DNA of 64,000 nt from Clostridium scatologenes. Its GTDB lineage: Bacteria; Bacillota; Clostridia; Clostridiales; Clostridiaceae. The stretch is taken from NCBI RefSeq assembly GCF_000968375.1, contig NZ_CP009933.1, forward strand, positions 4,278,001 to 4,342,000. The letters are read 5' to 3'. A program made the translations under genes and the position numbers. The notes under the pieces are model-generated. The model saw only the letters and a program-made list of their open reading frames with translations. It had not been told where the DNA came from and searched no databases. Of this stretch, positions 17,569-27,600 are shown one piece after another. Positions within the stretch are counted from its first letter, which is position 1. The number at the start of each line of letters is the position of its first letter.

Positions 17569-18294
17569 TTAAACTTTTGCTGTATATTCATAAGGTAATG
17601 GTACTATCTTACCAGCTGATTGAAGAACTTCAAGCTGAGCTAATGTATCCTTAACTATGCCTGTCTGCATTTCAATATTATGTGGTTGACCTGCATTAGC
17701 TCCCATTGGAACTCTTGGAGCAACTGCTCTTGGAGTTCCTGTCTGTTTAACTACTGGAGGCAATGCTGCTATAATTATAGTAGGAATTCCAGCCTCTTCG
17801 ATTGCTCTCTGCACCAAAACTGCAGAGCGGTGACAAGTTCCTCATCCAGCAGTCATTAGAACTGCATCCACGCCTTCATCTTTTAAGATTTTAGCAATTT
17901 CTGGGCCTGTTTCTTCTGTGAAAACTTTTACGTTTCCACCACCACCCATGAATCCAATATGAGTTGGTGCAACTCCTTTAATATAACCTTCCTTAGCTAG
18001 TTCTCTTAATCTATCAATAGGGAACATACAGTTTATATCTTTATTAACATCAGAGTTGTCATATCCACCATGCGATACCATTAAATCATCAGAATCAACA
18101 TCTCCTGGTATTCTTCTAAATCCTGTATCTCCTGCTAAATTAAATCTTTTATCGGTTTTAACATGAACTCCAGCTGCTGTTGCAAGTGCAATAACCATAT
18201 CTTTTAATGGTTTTTCTACAGGTGCCCAAACTGGTTTTGGTGTTATAGGAACAAATACTTCTGATTGTAAGCCTTTAACAACAGATTTACTCAT
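17569..18294 (-). CDS. prdB: D-proline reductase selenoprotein PrdB, copy 2
   Basis: 241 residues with Sec151 encoded by the TGA at 17842-17844, in the context MTAG-Sec-GTCHRSAV. The downstream SECIS hairpin has the same stem and loop as in copy 1. The rest is close to copy 1 (FNLAGD, DLMVSHGGYDNSDVNKDINCMFPIDRL, PTHIGFMGGGGN, PPVVKQTGTPRAVAPRVPMGANAG). The gene overlaps the end of the 86-aa gene by 8 bp. Confidence 0.96.
17807..17827 (-). promoter_or_regulatory. SECIS element of prdB copy 2
   Basis: Stem CTCTGCA / TGCAGAG with loop GTTTTGG, 14 bases after the UGA at 17842-17844. It has the same stem, loop and spacing as in copy 1, although flanking codons in the gene have diverged. Confidence 0.85.
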
Positions 18295-18547
18295 TGCTAT
18301 TACCTTCCTTTCTCTTTTCTATATTACTTATATATTTCTCATTAACTTTATCAGAAAGAACCTCTACATAAGTCATGTATAATCCCACTTCTTGTCCTAC
18401 TTTCATAGGATAGTCTGATATTATCATTCTATTAGGTATTTTTAAATAACCAAGTCTGCCTTTGAAGTCTATTGCAACAGAACCATCAGTTACTTCTACA
18501 ATGACTCCCTGCATTTCTCTTACCTGATCACCATACTTTAAGTCCAT
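18287..18547 (-). CDS. small prd-operon protein (CBO2463/CBO2479-type), copy 2
   Basis: 86 residues, same family and position as the copy-1 protein: MDLKYGDQVREMQGVIVEV, then AIDFKGRLGYLKIPNRMIISDYPMKVGQEVG. It contains no cysteine and no membrane segment. It overlaps prdB and lies 16 bp after prdA, so its product should be made in step with both reductase subunits. Function unknown. Confidence 0.85.
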   Translation of the reverse strand: MDLKYGDQVREMQGVIVEVTDGSVAIDFKGRLGYLKIPNRMIISDYPMKVGQEVGLYMTYVEVLSDKVNEKYISNIEKRKEGNSNE

Positions 18548-18563
18548 ACATCTCTACCTACTT

Positions 18564-20657
18564 TTATGAATATTTTTCTTTTCTTTTTTCACTCATTGGT
18601 AATGCTTGTTCATTAAGAGCTCTTTCTATTTTTATTCCTTTTTCCTTTTCAACTAATTCTAGATTGCTTTCAAGAACATTTCTATTATACTTTCTTTCTG
18701 CAGCTTTTACTTCTTCTCCATCCATAGCAGCTTTAAGCATTTCAGCTCCTCTAATTGCATCTTCTGGACATAATGTGTTGCATCCAAGAATTTCATTTTC
18801 TATTCCAGCTTCTGATTTATTGTTATCTATAATATACTTCATGTATTTATTTCCAACAACTAATTGACCTTGGACTGCACAGAATGAAAATGCTACACAA
18901 GGTATTCCTCTCATACCTATTTGTTCAACATGGCTAGCAAAGTCTATATGATTGTTTCCAAATCCTTCTGTTGTAACAAAAGCACCATCAACGTCTAATG
19001 CTTCTACGATCATACCCATTCTCTCAGATACATAGAATTTTTCAGTATTAATTTGAGGACTTCCTACAAATAATACACCACACAAATCCAAATCTGGGTC
19101 ACTTAAAACTTCATGAACTAATGGCTCTCTCCAGTAATGTCTTGAACATTCTTTTGATGCTGGTCCTATACAAGTTAATGCATGTATTCCACCATCAGCA
19201 ACCTCAAGTGGTGATAACATTACAGGAACATTACCAAGATCAACGTTTGGTTTTCCACCAAGGAATCCAACTGGCTCAACTGGTAAAATTAAGTTATCAT
19301 GCATTGCTCCTTGTCCCATTATTTCTTTAACTATTATAACTTTTTTCTTTCCAGGTCTTCTTACATGTTTAAATTCTTCTACATTAACTACTAAAGAATC
19401 ATCATCAATTTTTTTCATAGCTTCTCTTATTTCTTGAGTAATTACATCTGCTGCTTTATGAGCCGCTATAGGTCCTCTTCTTTCCATATTTGTCTTAGCT
19501 TGAATTGTAATTTGTGCTTTTATGAATATTTCTCCCTTATCAGGACAACTTGGTCTACCCCATTGAATATTTTCATCAAGGTAACCTTCTGACGAACCAA
19601 ATTCACCTATTTGAACACCATTTTCATCTGTACCAGTAAGCATCATTATAACACCATCAAGTACTCTAGTTACGCCAGATCCAAGTTTTGAATCTCCTTC
19701 TTTTGTAGCTATTGGCTGAACATCCATTATTGTTTCACTGTATGTGTGATACTTATCTGGTGTAATAATATCAAATTTTACAGCTTTAACAAGATCTCCA
19801 GTTGCTTCTGCATCTTTACATACATCTTCTCTAATATATAAAGTTGTACCTTCGATTTTAGTTTCTTTGCCTAATTTTACTTCATTTATTTTGTAATGTT
19901 TTCTTGTAAGAGTTCTTAGTACTTTTTCTTCAAGCACTACTTCCTTTTTGTCTTCAGCTTTTGCTGCTACAACTGCTTTTTCAGCCTTTACTACTGGCAC
20001 ATTCCCAGATTTTACTGAACTAGTACTTATACCATTCAATGGTACTTCAATGTCAACGCCTTTGCCTTCGGCAATTTTAATCCTTAGGACTCCACCAGAT
20101 ACACTTGATGTTACTTTTGGCGATTCTCCCATATCAACTTCCTCCTTAAATCCTTCTAACATTCCAGGTGTTATAGGAGTTAAAGCTGGTACATCGGACA
20201 CTAGTTTCTGTCCAACAACTTTTTCTCTTGTAAGAACCCTTTCATCTAATTTGAATAGTAATGAGTCCTCAAGTTTTTCAAAATGCATAGGATTCTCCAA
20301 ATCTTCAGCCCCTATTACATCACCTGTTTTTTTGTTATATTTTAAGACTGCCTTTTCATTTCCTTCAGTTAGCTCCTCTTGAACCTTTTCTTCAGAATCC
20401 ATTTCTTTAACGCCTTCTAAAAGTTCTGGAGTTAATGGAGTAAGTGAATCAACAGTTTTAATCAATTTTGCTCCAATTACTTGCGCTACTTTCAAGCAAT
20501 TGTCTGGAATAGTCAATAAACCAGCGTCTACCATGTCAGGAAATATTGCTGGATCTTCCAAATTGGAAGCTTGAATTATTGTTCCTGCTTCTGTTCTGCA
20601 ACATACAATTCCAAGTTCATTTTTAACTTCTTCTGCATGTTCTGCACTCATTGACAT
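18564..20657 (-). CDS. prdA: D-proline reductase proprotein PrdA, copy 2
   Basis: 697 residues. The predicted cleavage and pyruvoyl residue is Cys496 in ALTCIGPASKEC. It has the same domain order as copy 1: two imperfect N-terminal repeats (about 17-82 and 103-169), the IKIAEGKGVDIEVP module near 194-207, a variable linker, then the PrdD-like and PrdE-like halves. The C-terminal part is very close to copy 1 while the linker (about 208-245) has diverged. An AAAGGAGGGATTAATG RBS lies upstream. It is preceded by the short prdA-like gene, 103 bp away. Confidence 0.96.
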   Translation of the reverse strand: MSMSAEHAEEVKNELGIVCCRTEAGTIIQASNLEDPAIFPDMVDAGLLTIPDNCLKVAQVIGAKLIKTVDSLTPLTPELLEGVKEMDSEEKVQEELTEGNEKAVLKYNKKTGDVIGAEDLENPMHFEKLEDSLLFKLDERVLTREKVVGQKLVSDVPALTPITPGMLEGFKEEVDMGESPKVTSSVSGGVLRIKIAEGKGVDIEVPLNGISTSSVKSGNVPVVKAEKAVVAAKAEDKKEVVLEEKVLRTLTRKHYKINEVKLGKETKIEGTTLYIREDVCKDAEATGDLVKAVKFDIITPDKYHTYSETIMDVQPIATKEGDSKLGSGVTRVLDGVIMMLTGTDENGVQIGEFGSSEGYLDENIQWGRPSCPDKGEIFIKAQITIQAKTNMERRGPIAAHKAADVITQEIREAMKKIDDDSLVVNVEEFKHVRRPGKKKVIIVKEIMGQGAMHDNLILPVEPVGFLGGKPNVDLGNVPVMLSPLEVADGGIHALTCIGPASKECSRHYWREPLVHEVLSDPDLDLCGVLFVGSPQINTEKFYVSERMGMIVEALDVDGAFVTTEGFGNNHIDFASHVEQIGMRGIPCVAFSFCAVQGQLVVGNKYMKYIIDNNKSEAGIENEILGCNTLCPEDAIRGAEMLKAAMDGEEVKAAERKYNRNVLESNLELVEKEKGIKIERALNEQALPMSEKRKEKYS

Positions 20658-20760
20658 AACATTAATCCCTCCTTTTCGTTATTTCATCACAAATTTTATA
20701 TATTAAAATAACTTAAATTAAATTTTATTAATATAACTTGTATAATATATAAGCTAAAAA

Positions 20761-21177
20761 TTAAAATGGTAGCTCTATATCGATTCCTTTTCCTTCTTCT
20801 ATTCTAATCTTTAAAACTCTACCTTCAGCATTATCAACTATTTCTTGTGATACTATTTCTTCTTCTACAACTTCTTTATCTTGTTCTTCAATTTTCAAAT
20901 CGTTTTCTACCTTATCTTCTACTTCCTTAACCCCCTCTAAAATATCCGGAGTTAAAGGAGTTAGTGAATCAATAGTTTTAAGTAATTTTGTACCTATAAC
21001 CTGACCTACTTTTAAACAATCTTTCGGTATAGTAAGCAATCCTGAATCAACCATGTCTGGGAATATATCTGGATCTTCAAGATTTGATGCTTGTATAATA
21101 GTTCCTTCTTCAGTTCTACAACATACAACAGCAACTTCATTTTTCAGTGCTTCTGCATGTTCAACACTCATTGACAT
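20761..21177 (-). CDS. short PrdA-like protein (N-terminal domain only)
   Basis: 138 residues. Residues 1-85 match the first N-terminal repeat of PrdA (VAVVCCRTEEGTIIQASNLED, SLTPLTPDILEGVKE). An acidic linker of about 30 residues follows, and the end RVLKIRIEEGKGIDIELPF matches the module at PrdA residues of about 193-209. The second repeat and the whole catalytic part are missing. A strong GGAGGGG RBS precedes the ATG and the frame is intact, so it is probably translated. It lies between prdC and full-length prdA in copy 2 only. It could be a partial duplication remnant or a stand-alone partner that competes with or assists PrdA. Confidence 0.85.
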   Translation of the reverse strand: MSMSVEHAEALKNEVAVVCCRTEEGTIIQASNLEDPDIFPDMVDSGLLTIPKDCLKVGQVIGTKLLKTIDSLTPLTPDILEGVKEVEDKVENDLKIEEQDKEVVEEEIVSQEIVDNAEGRVLKIRIEEGKGIDIELPF

Positions 21178-21196
21178 TATTCAACCCCTCCTCTTA

Positions 21197-22504
21197 CTAC
21201 TTTTGTTCTTCCATAGGAAGTCTTCTAGTTAATGGATAATCCACTGTTCTAAATACATGATCTGTATGATGATATACAGGTAATCCTACCTTAGGTGCAC
21301 AACACATTACAGTGTTAGAACAATCACTACAATTTGATATTAAAATTCTCTTAGCACCTTGTTTTTTCAAATACATAATGCCAGCAGCTTGCCCTGGACA
21401 ATCTCCTGGAGTTTTACACTTATTAGATCCTTTAATTTCTTCTACGTTTTTACATTTAGTAACTGCTACTACTTCTGATTTCATTTTAGAAGCTACATCT
21501 CTAAGTCTTTCCTCATTTGCTCCACAAGCACAAACAAGAAGTCCTATTGGTCCTTTGTATTCTGGAAGTGGAATTGTTACTATAGCACCTCCTGAAATCT
21601 TTGTAACAGAAGCCTTCTCTAAATCTTCAGCTTTTCCTGTATACGGTCCTCCTATAACAATTTCGCCATATTCTCCATCTATGCCTCCACATTTTTCTAT
21701 AAGACTCTTCATTGAAGTGCCCACAGGTACTTGTGAAAATACATTAGGTTCTTTTCCTGATTTAAGTTTACCTATGACAGTTATATCCTTATCAATTACT
21801 GGCTTCTTATCTTCTACAGCTCTTGTTATATTAGCTAAAGTTTCTGCATTTAAAACTACACATTTAGCTTCTAATGGAAGTTGTGTAGGCTCAAGCCATT
21901 TTCCAAATATTTCATGAATTACAGCTCTTTCTTCACCCATTGGATACATATCTCTAAGCTTCTTTATTTCTATATCATTAGATCCATTTAAATATTTTTC
22001 TAATGACTGTATTGCTTCTGGGTGTTTTGCTTTTATAGCTATATAAGCTTTCTTAGAGCCTGTTGCTTTCATAGCATATCGTATGCCATTTACAACTAAT
22101 TCAGGCTTCTCTTCTATCATTTTTATATTATGATGAAGAACAGGTTCACATTCAACGCAATTTGCAATTATGTATCCATCTGAAATTTCTGCTTTTAATT
22201 TAATGTGTGTTGGAAATCCCGCACCACCGGCACCAACTATACCTGCTTCATAGACAGTGTCAATTATGCTTTCACACTCTTTAATTTTTACATAATCCTC
22301 TGTTTGTATCTCATCTGCTAATATAACTATATTATTATCAGTAATTTTAGATACTTCTCCTGACACACTAGTATGGATTTTTGCTCCAAGGCCTTTTGGT
22401 TCTGCTATACATTCTCCTCTTTTTACCTTTTGACCTTCTTTAACAGCAGGAACATCTGGTGCTCCTACATGCATTTTTAGAGGAAAACTATATAATTCTT
22501 TCAT
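21197..22504 (-). CDS. prdC: PrdC, RnfC-like electron-transfer protein, copy 2
   Basis: 435 residues from the ATG at 22504, which has a TAGGAGGGATGAT RBS; the frame is open to 22531 but without a better start. Same motifs as copy 1: EAGIVGAGGAGFPTHIKL, VGTSMKSLIEKCGGI, VCACGANEERLRDVASKM and ISNCSDCSNTVMCCAPK. First gene of copy 2. It supplies electrons to the reductase by family knowledge. Confidence 0.94.
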   Translation of the reverse strand: MKELYSFPLKMHVGAPDVPAVKEGQKVKRGECIAEPKGLGAKIHTSVSGEVSKITDNNIVILADEIQTEDYVKIKECESIIDTVYEAGIVGAGGAGFPTHIKLKAEISDGYIIANCVECEPVLHHNIKMIEEKPELVVNGIRYAMKATGSKKAYIAIKAKHPEAIQSLEKYLNGSNDIEIKKLRDMYPMGEERAVIHEIFGKWLEPTQLPLEAKCVVLNAETLANITRAVEDKKPVIDKDITVIGKLKSGKEPNVFSQVPVGTSMKSLIEKCGGIDGEYGEIVIGGPYTGKAEDLEKASVTKISGGAIVTIPLPEYKGPIGLLVCACGANEERLRDVASKMKSEVVAVTKCKNVEEIKGSNKCKTPGDCPGQAAGIMYLKKQGAKRILISNCSDCSNTVMCCAPKVGLPVYHHTDHVFRTVDYPLTRRLPMEEQK

Positions 22505-22540
22505 ATCATCCCTCCTAAGTTTTATAGTCATGAATATATT

Positions 22541-22560
22541 GCAGCATTTATTGTGCCAAA
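22541..22560 (-). promoter_or_regulatory. sigma-54 (-24/-12) promoter of prd copy 2
   Basis: On the minus strand TTTGGCACAATAAATGCTGC has TGGCAC and GC with the GG-N10-GC spacing of sigma-54 promoters. It is about 37 bp upstream of the prdC start. The -12 element (ATGC) is weaker than in copy 1 (TTGC). Confidence 0.85.
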
Positions 22561-22742
22561 TATTTGATTATTTAATATATTTTTTACCATTTACCTATAA
22601 ATGTTGTAAATACTACTATGTGGACGTATAACCTTTTTTTATAGCAATTATAACTTTTATTGATAAGTTCATTTTTTTGACACATACTGTTTTGAAAATT
22701 ATGACAAATGCTTGTATAGTTAGGGTTACACGCAAAAAACAC

Positions 22743-22779
22743 CTATGTCAATAATTAGACATAGATGTCAATAATCTGA
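22743..22779 (-). promoter_or_regulatory. putative PrdR upstream activating sites, copy 2
   Basis: CTATGTC (22743-22749) and GACATAG (22758-22764) form an inverted repeat around AATAATTA, followed at once by a second, half-matching TGTCAATAATCTGA at 22766-22779. The core TGTCAATAATT is shared with the copy-1 palindrome. The sites lie 183 bp upstream of the -24/-12 promoter and abut the prdR stop codon. Confidence 0.72.
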
Positions 22780-22781
22780 AC

Positions 22782-24530
22782 TTATATATTGTACTTTCCC
22801 AACTTGTAATATAATGTACTTCTTTTTATATTTAATACTTTGGCTGCATGCTGCTTGTTTCCTTTTACCATTTTCATAACTTCTTTTATAGTTCTTTTTT
22901 CAACATTCTCTACTATTCTTTCTAAATCAAATTCGTTTTCTCCTAAATCTTCCTCTGGAGATACACTCTCTAAAATGTATTCAGGAATAGAATCTGTATT
23001 TATTTTACCATTGTTAGATAAAACAACCATCCTTTGAACTACATTTTTTAGTTCTCTTATATTACCATCCCACTTATAATTAGTCAATATCTTATATACT
23101 TTATTTTCAATATCAGTTATTTTTATGCCTTCCTGCTCTGAAACCTGTTCAAAAAATAAATTTGCTAAATCTTTTACATCTTCCTTTCTATCTTTAAGCG
23201 GTGGAAGCTGTATCTGAACTACTGCTAATCTATAAAACAAATCTTCTCTAAATTTGTCTTCAAGTATTAATTTCTTTAAATCTTTATTGGTAGCTGCAAT
23301 AATCCTAGCATCAGTATTTATAGCTTTCTCACTGCCAAGCCTATGTATTACTCCATCTTGCAGTACCCTTAACATCTTAACCTGCATCTCTAATGGCATA
23401 TCTCCTATTTCATCTAAAAATAATGTACCTCCATTGGCAAATTCAAATTTACCTATCTTTCCCTTTTTTATAGCTCCTGTAAATGCACCTTCTACATATC
23501 CAAACAATTCACTTTCTAGCAAATTTCCTGGTATAGCACTACAATTTATAGCTACAAAATTTCCAGTTCTTCCGCTAGCTTCATGTATTGATTTAGCAAA
23601 GACCTCTTTACCTGTTCCACTTTTTCCTGTTATAAGGACACTAGTAGATGTATGTGCTACTTTTTGTGCTATAGCTATAGCATCTATTATTTTTTTATTT
23701 TTTCCTACTATGGATGAAAAATTATATTTTGAAGCTATCTCATTTTTATATGCTTTCTCTAAAAATTCAACCTTCTTTTTCTCATATTCCAGCTGTTTTG
23801 TTAAATTCATAGCATCAGTAATATCTCTATCTGTTGATACAGCTGCAATTATACGTCCTTTTGAATTATAGATTGGAACAGCACTTAATATTACCAACTT
23901 TCCTTCTACAGGTTCATGGAATACATTATCTATTCTCTTTCCAGTATTTAATACTTTTAAATTTAAAGCCTTAGGAAAAAATTCTCCTAAGTACCTATTC
24001 ATTATTTTTTCTGCAGATACATTATATAACTTTTCCGAACTCCTATTCCAATACTTTACTATTCCCTTCTCATCACATATGCACACACCTTCATGTAAAT
24101 TGTCAAATACATTATTTAAAAGATTGAACATTTCATCCATTTTTAAATAAAAAGTATCCCTTATATTATTACTAGTAACTATACCTATAACTTTTCCATC
24201 TTCTAATACAGGCAGCCTTCCTATACGATTATCAATCATTATGTCTCTCGCCAATCTTGCTGAGTCATTAGATCCTATAGTATGTAAATTGGTGTTTCCA
24301 AACTCTATAATAGGCGTATCAAAGGACACACCCCTCTTTTTTATTTTTGCAACATCATTCATGGTAAATATTGCTTTTAATTCTCCATTTTTGTCCTCAA
24401 TTAAAACTTCATCTCTATATGACTCTATCATTCTATTGAGAGCATTTCTTATAGTCTCGTCTTCTCTTACTTTTATAAAATCCTTTAACATTATGTCTCT
24501 TACTTTATATATAATTTCAGATATACTCAT
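22782..24530 (-). CDS. prdR: PrdR, proline-responsive sigma-54 transcriptional activator
   Basis: About 582 residues from the ATG at 24530 (AGGTGA RBS; a GTG at 24539 is also in frame). Domains in order: two CBS repeats (about 10-130), a PAS domain (about 140-245), an AAA+ sigma-54 interaction domain (about 272-510) with Walker A GKSGTGKE, the GAFTGA loop and Walker B LFLDE, and a Fis-type helix-turn-helix at the C-terminus (NKQHAAKVLNIKRSTLYYKL). In C. difficile PrdR activates prd genes in response to proline. Its gene is directly upstream of copy 2, and both copies carry sigma-54 promoters. CBS domains suggest an additional nucleotide signal. Confidence 0.94.
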   Translation of the reverse strand: MSISEIIYKVRDIMLKDFIKVREDETIRNALNRMIESYRDEVLIEDKNGELKAIFTMNDVAKIKKRGVSFDTPIIEFGNTNLHTIGSNDSARLARDIMIDNRIGRLPVLEDGKVIGIVTSNNIRDTFYLKMDEMFNLLNNVFDNLHEGVCICDEKGIVKYWNRSSEKLYNVSAEKIMNRYLGEFFPKALNLKVLNTGKRIDNVFHEPVEGKLVILSAVPIYNSKGRIIAAVSTDRDITDAMNLTKQLEYEKKKVEFLEKAYKNEIASKYNFSSIVGKNKKIIDAIAIAQKVAHTSTSVLITGKSGTGKEVFAKSIHEASGRTGNFVAINCSAIPGNLLESELFGYVEGAFTGAIKKGKIGKFEFANGGTLFLDEIGDMPLEMQVKMLRVLQDGVIHRLGSEKAINTDARIIAATNKDLKKLILEDKFREDLFYRLAVVQIQLPPLKDRKEDVKDLANLFFEQVSEQEGIKITDIENKVYKILTNYKWDGNIRELKNVVQRMVVLSNNGKINTDSIPEYILESVSPEEDLGENEFDLERIVENVEKRTIKEVMKMVKGNKQHAAKVLNIKRSTLYYKLGKYNI

Positions 24531-24561
24531 TAATTTCACCTACCATTTATACTCTACTTTA

Positions 24562-24590
24562 ATTATAGGAATATATTCTACTCATTACAA
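24562..24590 (-). promoter_or_regulatory. sigma-A-type promoter of prdR
   Basis: TTGTAA (24585-24590) and TATAAT (24562-24567) on the minus strand, 17 bp apart, about 32 bp upstream of the chosen ATG. prdR would thus be made independently of sigma-54. Confidence 0.65.
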
Positions 24591-24618
24591 TGAAAACTTT
24601 TATTGTAATTTTTTATAT

Positions 24619-24664
24619 AAAAATAACACTTACCTTAATTATAAATTTAGTAAGTGTTATTTTT
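24619..24664 (-). terminator. terminator after the helicase gene
   Basis: A 15-bp perfect stem AAAAATAACACTTAC / GTAAGTGTTATTTTT with a 16-base loop, 8 bp past the stop codon. Confidence 0.8.
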
Positions 24665-24672
24665 AAAATTTG

Positions 24673-27600
24673 TTATACTACTCTAAGAGTTTCTTTAGAT
24701 GTTTTTTCTCTGTTATAATTTTCTACACCTATTTTCTTCAACCTACTCCATAACTTTTCCATAGCTTTTTCTGGATTATAGTAAAACTCACTTCCCCTTA
24801 TTCTCAGAAAGTACCAACCTATTCTTTCTAAGTTTAATCGTGCTTCCATATTCTTCTTTACATCATCTCCATTATCTATTATTCCTTCATCACAAATAAT
24901 AGCAGCCCTATTCCTATTACCTTCTATTATAAAATCTACTTTATAACCTCCCACTTTGATTTGAGGAATTATATCATAGCCTTTGTCTTTTATCATGTTA
25001 TATACATCCTTTTGAAATTTAGATTGAAAAACATATTCGAAATTTACATATCTCTTATTATATTTTTCATAATTCAAACAATAGTTAATGAGAGAATATC
25101 TCACACATGACTTATTTAAATCTTTTAATTCCACAGAATAAAATAGCCACATTTGATTTCTTGCTCTACTTGCTGCCACATTAAACCTTCTTATATCTGA
25201 TTCCCTAGTTAATGGTGCAAACTTAACATTATTTGCAATAACCATTGATAAAAACATTACATCTCTTTCATCTCCTTGAAAAGAATAAGCATCCCCACAT
25301 ATAATTTTTCTTCTTATCATCTCCTCTTCCCCTATTTTTTCCCTTATCATATTTTCAATTGCTTCACTTTGAACATCACCTAATAAAGATATAACCCCCA
25401 TAGTAGCATCTTTATATTTTTTATCTTTACAGCAGTCAACTAATTTACTCACTAAAAGTTCTGCTTCTGGAATATTTACAGCTTTATTTTGTTCTCTATA
25501 TCCATCTTCCGCTTTTACAGCTACAATAGGTGGATATAATACTTCTGAAAACTTAGGATATCTCAGTGGTTTTATCTCATTTGAATAACAAAGCATATTA
25601 CTAAATCCAATAATTTCTGGTACACACCTAAAATGTTCTTTAAGAATTAATCTATTTGGAAAAACTCTAAGTGCAGTATCATAAAGGCTAGTCTGTAAAT
25701 CAAACCATTCATTTTGAGGAATATCCTTCAAATATTTATTTATCAAACCTTGTATAACCCCTTGATCAACTCCTACAACTTCTGGGCTTATCTGTTTATC
25801 GTCACCAACTATAACTGCCTTTTTAGCTCTCATTAAAGCACATATAGAAAATATATCACTTTGGCTGCTTTCATCATAAATAATAACGTCAAACAACTTT
25901 CTTGATAATTTTATATTTTCAATCACTCTATTCAATGGCATAATCCAAACGGGTATAGTATCCTTACATTTCTCCATTTCATCTTGAGCTATTTTTCTAT
26001 ACTCCGATACCATTTTTCCTGTACCTTTTCCTATTCTTTTAATAGCCTGCATCCAAGCAAAAAGGCTTCTCTTTTCAGATTCAGTCGTTTTAAGTATTTG
26101 ATTGTACCAAGTTTTTTTAGCTACTATATCTTTTATAATCATTTTTTCTTTCTTTTTATTCTGCTCTATTGATTCTTCTATAAATTCTAAATTTAGCTTA
26201 TAGATATCCTTAAGTAAACTATTCCACTGGCACCATTTCCACGCACTACGAAAATCTTCAAAGTTTCTTGTACTATTTCTCCAACTCTCAATTAGTTTTT
26301 TTCCTGTAGTCGGGCATACTTTTGCTATTTTACTTATAAGTTCATCCAACTTAATTAAATCATTCTTTATTACTTTAAAATGTTCTATCTTTTTTAACTG
26401 CTCTTTTGTTTTCTCTACATCAAGAAACTCTATTGCATTATACAGTTCATCTAACTTATCTGTAGATAGAATCAATTTTTTCATCACTTCGATATAAGCT
26501 TTTAACTCATTATACTCATTTACTTTTTTAATGGCTTGTACGCATTTTATTAGATCGCTATAAGTTTCTGATCTATGCCATTCTATACTTTGTGGTATAG
26601 AAATTCTACCTAATAATGATATTATTTTACTCTTATACTTTACATCCCAATCAATTATAGTATTTAATTTTTTTACATTTTGTTCTATTTCTATTATGTC
26701 TATTTCATCTTCTCTATTGAAATTGTCTGATAAATCACCATACTTTTTTACCATACTACTCCATAAAGACTTTAAATCCTTAATTATTTTTTCATGTTGA
26801 ATGTAAAGTTTTAATGCCGATGCTTGTCCAAAATTTTCTACTTCAAGGAAATCAACTTTACATCCTTTAAAAATATAATTATATTCCGAATGAATAATTT
26901 TGAATGTTTTACTTAATTTTCCCCTTGAGTTAAACTTACTATATACAATATCAAAGTCTCTATTTAATTTGTCTATATTTATATTATTAGGAATTTCTAT
27001 ATTGTAATTTTTTAATTTGCTTTTTAACCTATCGAGCATCAAGAAACAATTATTACATCTAAATGCTACATTCATAAACAAATCATGTGCTATTTTACTA
27101 CTATAATAAAGTCCTAGTATATTTTTAAAGCTACTATTTTCTATAGATTCCATTTCACTTTTACACTTATTCAACATACTTAAAAGGGCTTCATAATCAC
27201 ATCTATTATTATCTGGTATTCGCCAGTTACTTAATAATTTTTTATTAACTTCAATATCTTCTTTTAATTTTTTAAACCTATACATCTTATCACAAATTTC
27301 AATATCCATAGGTATTTTATCTATCAAATTTTTTATACTATCAAAATTGTACTTTTCTTCTTTATCTATAGTTTTTAATAATTTTAATAACTGAAAAAAT
27401 TCATCTTTATTTAAAGGCATAGATTGTTCATATTTAATGTTATCCTCTATCCATGAATGTTGTTTTCTATTTTCCCTTACCCATTTTGCAACATCTGCAA
27501 TTTTATAATACTGCCCTTCATATTCTATACTCTTATTTTCAGTATTCTGAATTTCTTCCAATCTATTATATAAATGCTCCTGCTTTTTTTTATAATTTTT

